Of a stretch of 26,286 nucleotides of DNA, positions 23,889 to 26,286 are shown piece by piece (position 1 is the stretch's first letter; every line of letters starts with the position of its first letter). The notes beneath the pieces are model-generated. The model was not told where the DNA came from. It did no database searches and saw nothing but the letters and a program-made list of their open reading frames with translations. Made by a program: the position numbers and the translations under genes. The stretch comes from Acidobacteriota bacterium (lineage in GTDB: Bacteria > Acidobacteriota > Terriglobia > Terriglobales > Acidobacteriaceae), in the NCBI GenBank assembly GCA_021780095.1, contig JAJXZK010000189.1, positions 1-26,286 of the forward strand, written 5' to 3'.

Positions 23889-25733
23889 TTATTGCGCTGC
23901 ACAAGCTTTGCCGTCGCACATGGCCGCCGTCACGCCTTTGCCTTCCGTGATGGTATAGATACGGTCGACGGCGCCCAGTTTCAGTGTTTCCTTGGCGCCG
24001 CTGGGCCAGTGGATTTCAACGCTATCGACGGTGGAGGCGTTTCCAATGCCAAAGTGAACACGCATGTCATTGGAAGAAAGATAGCTACCTCCGCTGAGCA
24101 CATCCCCGCGCTGGCGCATGCCATCGGCATTCAAGTAGACGGTCGCGCCCACCGCGTCGCGGGGGCTCTTCGGTCCGCCGATCAACTTCAGCTCAACCCA
24201 GTGGTAACGGTCCGGATTGACGTTGCGCAGTAGGACCGGGACACCATCCATATTGTTGATGACGACATCGATTTTGCCGTCGTTGAAGAGATCGCCGAAC
24301 GCGGCTCCGCGCCCGACGCTGACCACGGCCAAGCCACTCCCCTCCACCGCAGGCACCAGATCGAACTTGCCATTCTTCAGATTGTGAAACAGCAGGGAAC
24401 GCTCCGCATAGCTGGTACCCCAGTCCGGATGCTGGTCCACGTTGGGATAGACATGACCGTTGACGATCAACAAATCTTTCCAGCCATCATTGTCGTAATC
24501 GAGAAAGCCGTCGGCAAAGCCGACAAACGGAATCGTCGGCGCGGCGATCCCAGTCTCATAACTGACGTCGGTGAAATTCCCGGCGCCGTCGTTGCGAAAA
24601 ACCACGTCGTAGTCGTCACCGAAGTCGGTGTTTACGATATCCAGATGCCCATTGTTTTCGTAGTCCCCGGCGGCGATACCCATGTTCGCGACCTCGCGCC
24701 CATCCGCATTCAACGCGTAGCCGCTCTCGAGGCTCTCGTCGGAGAATGTTCCGTTACCTTTATTAATGTATAGATAATTCGGCGTGGTATCGTTGGCGAC
24801 CAGAAGATCCGGCTTGCCGTCGTTGTTCACGTCAGCGAACAGCGTTCCCAGCCCGTAGTATCCGGGCGGATCGCTGACTCCGAGCTGCTTGCTGACATCG
24901 GTGAAGGTGCCATCGCCATTGTTGTGGAACAGATGATCATGCTCCCCAGGAAGTCCAGCGGGACCGCACATTACGGGAGTACCGCGGAATGCGCAGGTTT
25001 TAAAGTCGACCGCTTTCGAACCGGAAACCGGCGGATTTTTGTAGTCGTAGTGAAGATATCCATCGACAAAAAGATCCAGCTTTCCATCGCCGTCATAATC
25101 GCCAAACGTCGCGCCGGTGGACCAGGTGCCAATCGTCACACCTGCCTTCTCCGCAACATCGGTGAACGTACCGTCATGATTGTTGCGATAGAGTCGATTC
25201 TGGCCGTAGTTGGTGACGTACAGATCAGGCCAGCCATCGTTGTCAAAGTCGCCGACGGTGCAGCCGAAGCCCCAGCGCCCATTGGGCACACCCGCCTTGG
25301 CAGTCACGTTCGTGAAGGTACCGTCGTGGTTGTTGTGGAATAGAGCGGCCTGCGGCGCAGCTTGCTTGCCGTCGAGAGCATCATAGGTGGAACCATTCAC
25401 AAGATAGATGTCGAGCCAGCCATCATTGTCGTAATCGAGCAGGCATACGCCGGGGCCCTTGGCTTCAAGAATGAATTTTTTCTCAGGCGTGCCGGCAGTG
25501 TGATGCCAGGTGGTCAGCCCGGCCTTCTTGGCGACATCCATAAAGACGATCGGGCCGGTCTTGACGAAACCGCCCGCGGTGATGGGGCGATGCTGCGAAT
25601 CGTAGACGGCCTTCGATGGAGGACCGCTGGCCATGCCGCTCTGCGGCAGAGGGACTGCATACGCAGATCGAGAGAACGCGACCAGAGTTATGAACGAAAT
25701 CAGGACAGCCGGAAACAACCAACGACGCAGCAA
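23889..25733 (-). CDS. Exported CRTAC1-family protein (FG-GAP/VCBS plus UnbV/ASPIC), TTG start
   Basis: 614 residues. The start is TTG at 25733, supported by a strong Shine-Dalgarno (GAGGAG, 25744-25739) five bases before it and a good signal peptide (RRWLFPAVLISFITLVAFS). FG-GAP loops include DYDNDGWLDIYL, DFDNDGWPDLYV, DYDGDGKLDLFV and DVNNDGKPDLLV, with HNNHDGTFTNV-type strands and the cysteine pair CAFRGTPVMCGPAGL. The UnbV/ASPIC domain (GGSYLSSNDMRVHFGIG) ends the protein, with a short tail containing two more cysteines (CDGKACAAQ). It is the first gene of the minus-strand unit; the TPR gene follows without a gap. Its role is unknown beyond probable calcium-dependent extracellular binding. 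Confidence 0.87.
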   Translation of the reverse strand: MLRRWLFPAVLISFITLVAFSRSAYAVPLPQSGMASGPPSKAVYDSQHRPITAGGFVKTGPIVFMDVAKKAGLTTWHHTAGTPEKKFILEAKGPGVCLLDYDNDGWLDIYLVNGSTYDALDGKQAAPQAALFHNNHDGTFTNVTAKAGVPNGRWGFGCTVGDFDNDGWPDLYVTNYGQNRLYRNNHDGTFTDVAEKAGVTIGTWSTGATFGDYDGDGKLDLFVDGYLHYDYKNPPVSGSKAVDFKTCAFRGTPVMCGPAGLPGEHDHLFHNNGDGTFTDVSKQLGVSDPPGYYGLGTLFADVNNDGKPDLLVANDTTPNYLYINKGNGTFSDESLESGYALNADGREVANMGIAAGDYENNGHLDIVNTDFGDDYDVVFRNDGAGNFTDVSYETGIAAPTIPFVGFADGFLDYDNDGWKDLLIVNGHVYPNVDQHPDWGTSYAERSLLFHNLKNGKFDLVPAVEGSGLAVVSVGRGAAFGDLFNDGKIDVVINNMDGVPVLLRNVNPDRYHWVELKLIGGPKSPRDAVGATVYLNADGMRQRGDVLSGGSYLSSNDMRVHFGIGNASTVDSVEIHWPSGAKETLKLGAVDRIYTITEGKGVTAAMCDGKACAAQ

Positions 25734-25754
25734 GAATACTCCTCACTGCGAAGG

Positions 25755-25760
25755 ATTGTA
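25755..25760 (-). promoter_or_regulatory. Candidate -10 box of the CRTAC1-TPR-CRTAC1 unit
   Basis: On the minus strand TACAAT (five of six to TATAAT) lies 22 bases before the TTG start and just upstream of its Shine-Dalgarno. Transcription would start near 25748, giving a leader of about 15 bases. No convincing -35 box is present 16-18 bases further upstream, so an activator or another sigma factor may be needed. Confidence 0.35.
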
Positions 25761-25786
25761 CCCGATTGAGTGGGCTGAATGGCCGC

Positions 25787-25815
25787 AAAACGCCGGAGCG
25801 CTCCCGCTGCGTTTT
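25787..25815 (-). terminator. Intrinsic terminator behind the aminotransferase remnant
   Basis: On the minus strand AAAACGC and GCGTTTT form a perfect 7-bp outer stem with a GGAGCGCTCC dyad inside, ending in TTTT. It begins directly after the TAA of the DegT-like fragment. On the plus strand the same hairpin ends in TTTTT, so it could act in both directions. It isolates the CRTAC1 unit from whatever lay upstream. Confidence 0.65.
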
Positions 25816-26045
25816 TAGGCGGAAGTTGCATGGATCGCGTCCTGCAACTTTTCACAAACCTCTCCCACCGCGGCGGCTGAAATCCGATTGAAAAACGGCA
25901 GCGAGATGGAAGGCGCTCCGACGTGCTCGGTCACCGTCAGCGGGTTTTTCGGCGTTGGCAGATCTTGATACGCAGGCTGCAAGCGGATGCGAGCAAAACA
26001 CCGTCCACACCCAATTCCCTGCTCGCGAAGACCCGCATCGTTAGA
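25815..26045 (-). pseudogene. C-terminal remnant of a DegT/DnrJ/EryC1-type aminotransferase
   Basis: Reading the minus strand into the TAA at 25817-25815 gives LREQGIGCGRCFARIRLQPA, then YQDLPTPKNPLTVTEHVGAP, then SISLPFFNRISAAAVGEVCE, then KLQDAIHATSA. The pattern RGIG-x-GRYFAPIHLQPAY followed by VTE and SLPFFNRIS is that of the C-terminal tail of sugar-nucleotide aminotransferases of the DegT/DnrJ/EryC1 family. In this frame a stop codon appears around 26148-26150, and the sequence between there and 26045 does not resemble the family. The pyridoxal-lysine domain is missing, so this is a truncated, non-functional remnant unless the upstream part lies in another frame or beyond the window. 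The identification is from memory of the family consensus. Confidence 0.55.
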
Positions 26046-26286
26046 CGATGTCTCTCCGCGCTCAATCCGTCCATTGAGGACAGTGATAAGGCTCTCACAT
26101 TTCGCAACAAAGATCTCAGCACTCCGCCGCTGGTTTTAGCCAAGGCGCAAAAGCCGTCGCGTAGATTCGCTCCTGTCAATAGCGGGCAAAATGAATGCCC
26201 CGCAATACCAGATTCCAATTTCTATCTTGTAGACTAAAAGATCGGCGGCTTCAATCGCAGCGAACCGAACCGCACCGAACTGAGCT
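26046..26286. other. Non-coding stretch at the right edge with a small GC hairpin
   Basis: No supported gene in either strand. GCGGGC at 26182-26187 can pair with GCCCCGC at 26197-26203 (one bulged C) around a short A/T-rich loop, a shape typical of dispersed intergenic repeats. The last 30 bases contain a short imperfect repeat of GAACCGAACCGCACCGAACT type. Nothing else was recognised. Confidence 0.35.

Noticed and set aside
25923..26237. Open frames on both strands at the right edge (plus 25923-26237, minus 25937-26218).
   Set aside because: Neither product shows a domain, signal peptide or ribosome site, and they overlap the recognisable aminotransferase tail in a different frame.

Overview
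The window looks like a piece of an Acidobacteriota chromosome (Terriglobia-like). This rests on moderate-to-high GC, a long Oar-type TonB-dependent receptor with a carboxypeptidase-like N-terminal domain, several secreted CRTAC1 (FG-GAP plus UnbV/ASPIC) proteins, and an abundance of exported beta-propeller proteins. No rRNA, tRNA, CRISPR array, transposase or phage gene was seen. Gene functions come from reading motifs in the translated sequence; no database search was run.

Region A (1-8305, + strand) reads as a carbohydrate-use locus. A promoter-like sequence and a structured leader precede a TonB-dependent receptor (199-3594), which ends in a hairpin terminator. Next come a secreted GH30-family glycosidase (3899-5308) and a 981-residue secreted protein with two right-handed beta-helix (Pectate_lyase_3/GH55-like) modules fused to an SMP-30/gluconolactonase-like propeller (5360-8305). 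GH30 plus a double beta-helix enzyme is compatible with attack on branched beta-glucan such as fungal wall, but the substrate is inferred.

Region B (8328-20804, + strand) is the most unusual part. It is a tightly packed run of nine genes, mostly linked by 4-base ATGA stop/start overlaps, behind what looks like a class II CRP-type promoter: a GTGA-N6-TCAC palindrome centred about 41.5 bases before the predicted transcription start. In order the genes encode: an HzsA-like propeller with one c-type heme site; a CRTAC1 protein; a YVTN propeller fused to a diheme MauG/CCP-like cytochrome; a stand-alone Reg_prop propeller; a DAHP-synthase-type aldolase without a regulatory domain and with an altered active-site loop; two periplasmic branched-chain-amino-acid-type binding proteins without any ABC permease or ATPase; a GMC flavin dehydrogenase; and its Tat-signal small subunit (gluconate 2-dehydrogenase subunit 3 family). 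All but the aldolase are predicted to act in the periplasm. The simplest reading is an undescribed periplasmic oxidation system: a flavin dehydrogenase exported with its Tat partner, cytochromes to take the electrons, binding proteins to present a ligand, and a cytosolic aldolase that may make a dedicated precursor.

Region C (20823-25733, - strand) converges on region B with only 18 bases between the stop codons. It is a three-gene unit of CRTAC1, TPR and CRTAC1 proteins, all exported, read from 25733 down to 20823. The first gene starts with TTG behind a strong Shine-Dalgarno sequence.

Region D (25741-26286) has no intact gene. It holds the last ~75 codons of a DegT/DnrJ/EryC1-type aminotransferase on the - strand with its terminator (a broken gene or remnant), then sequence with small hairpins.
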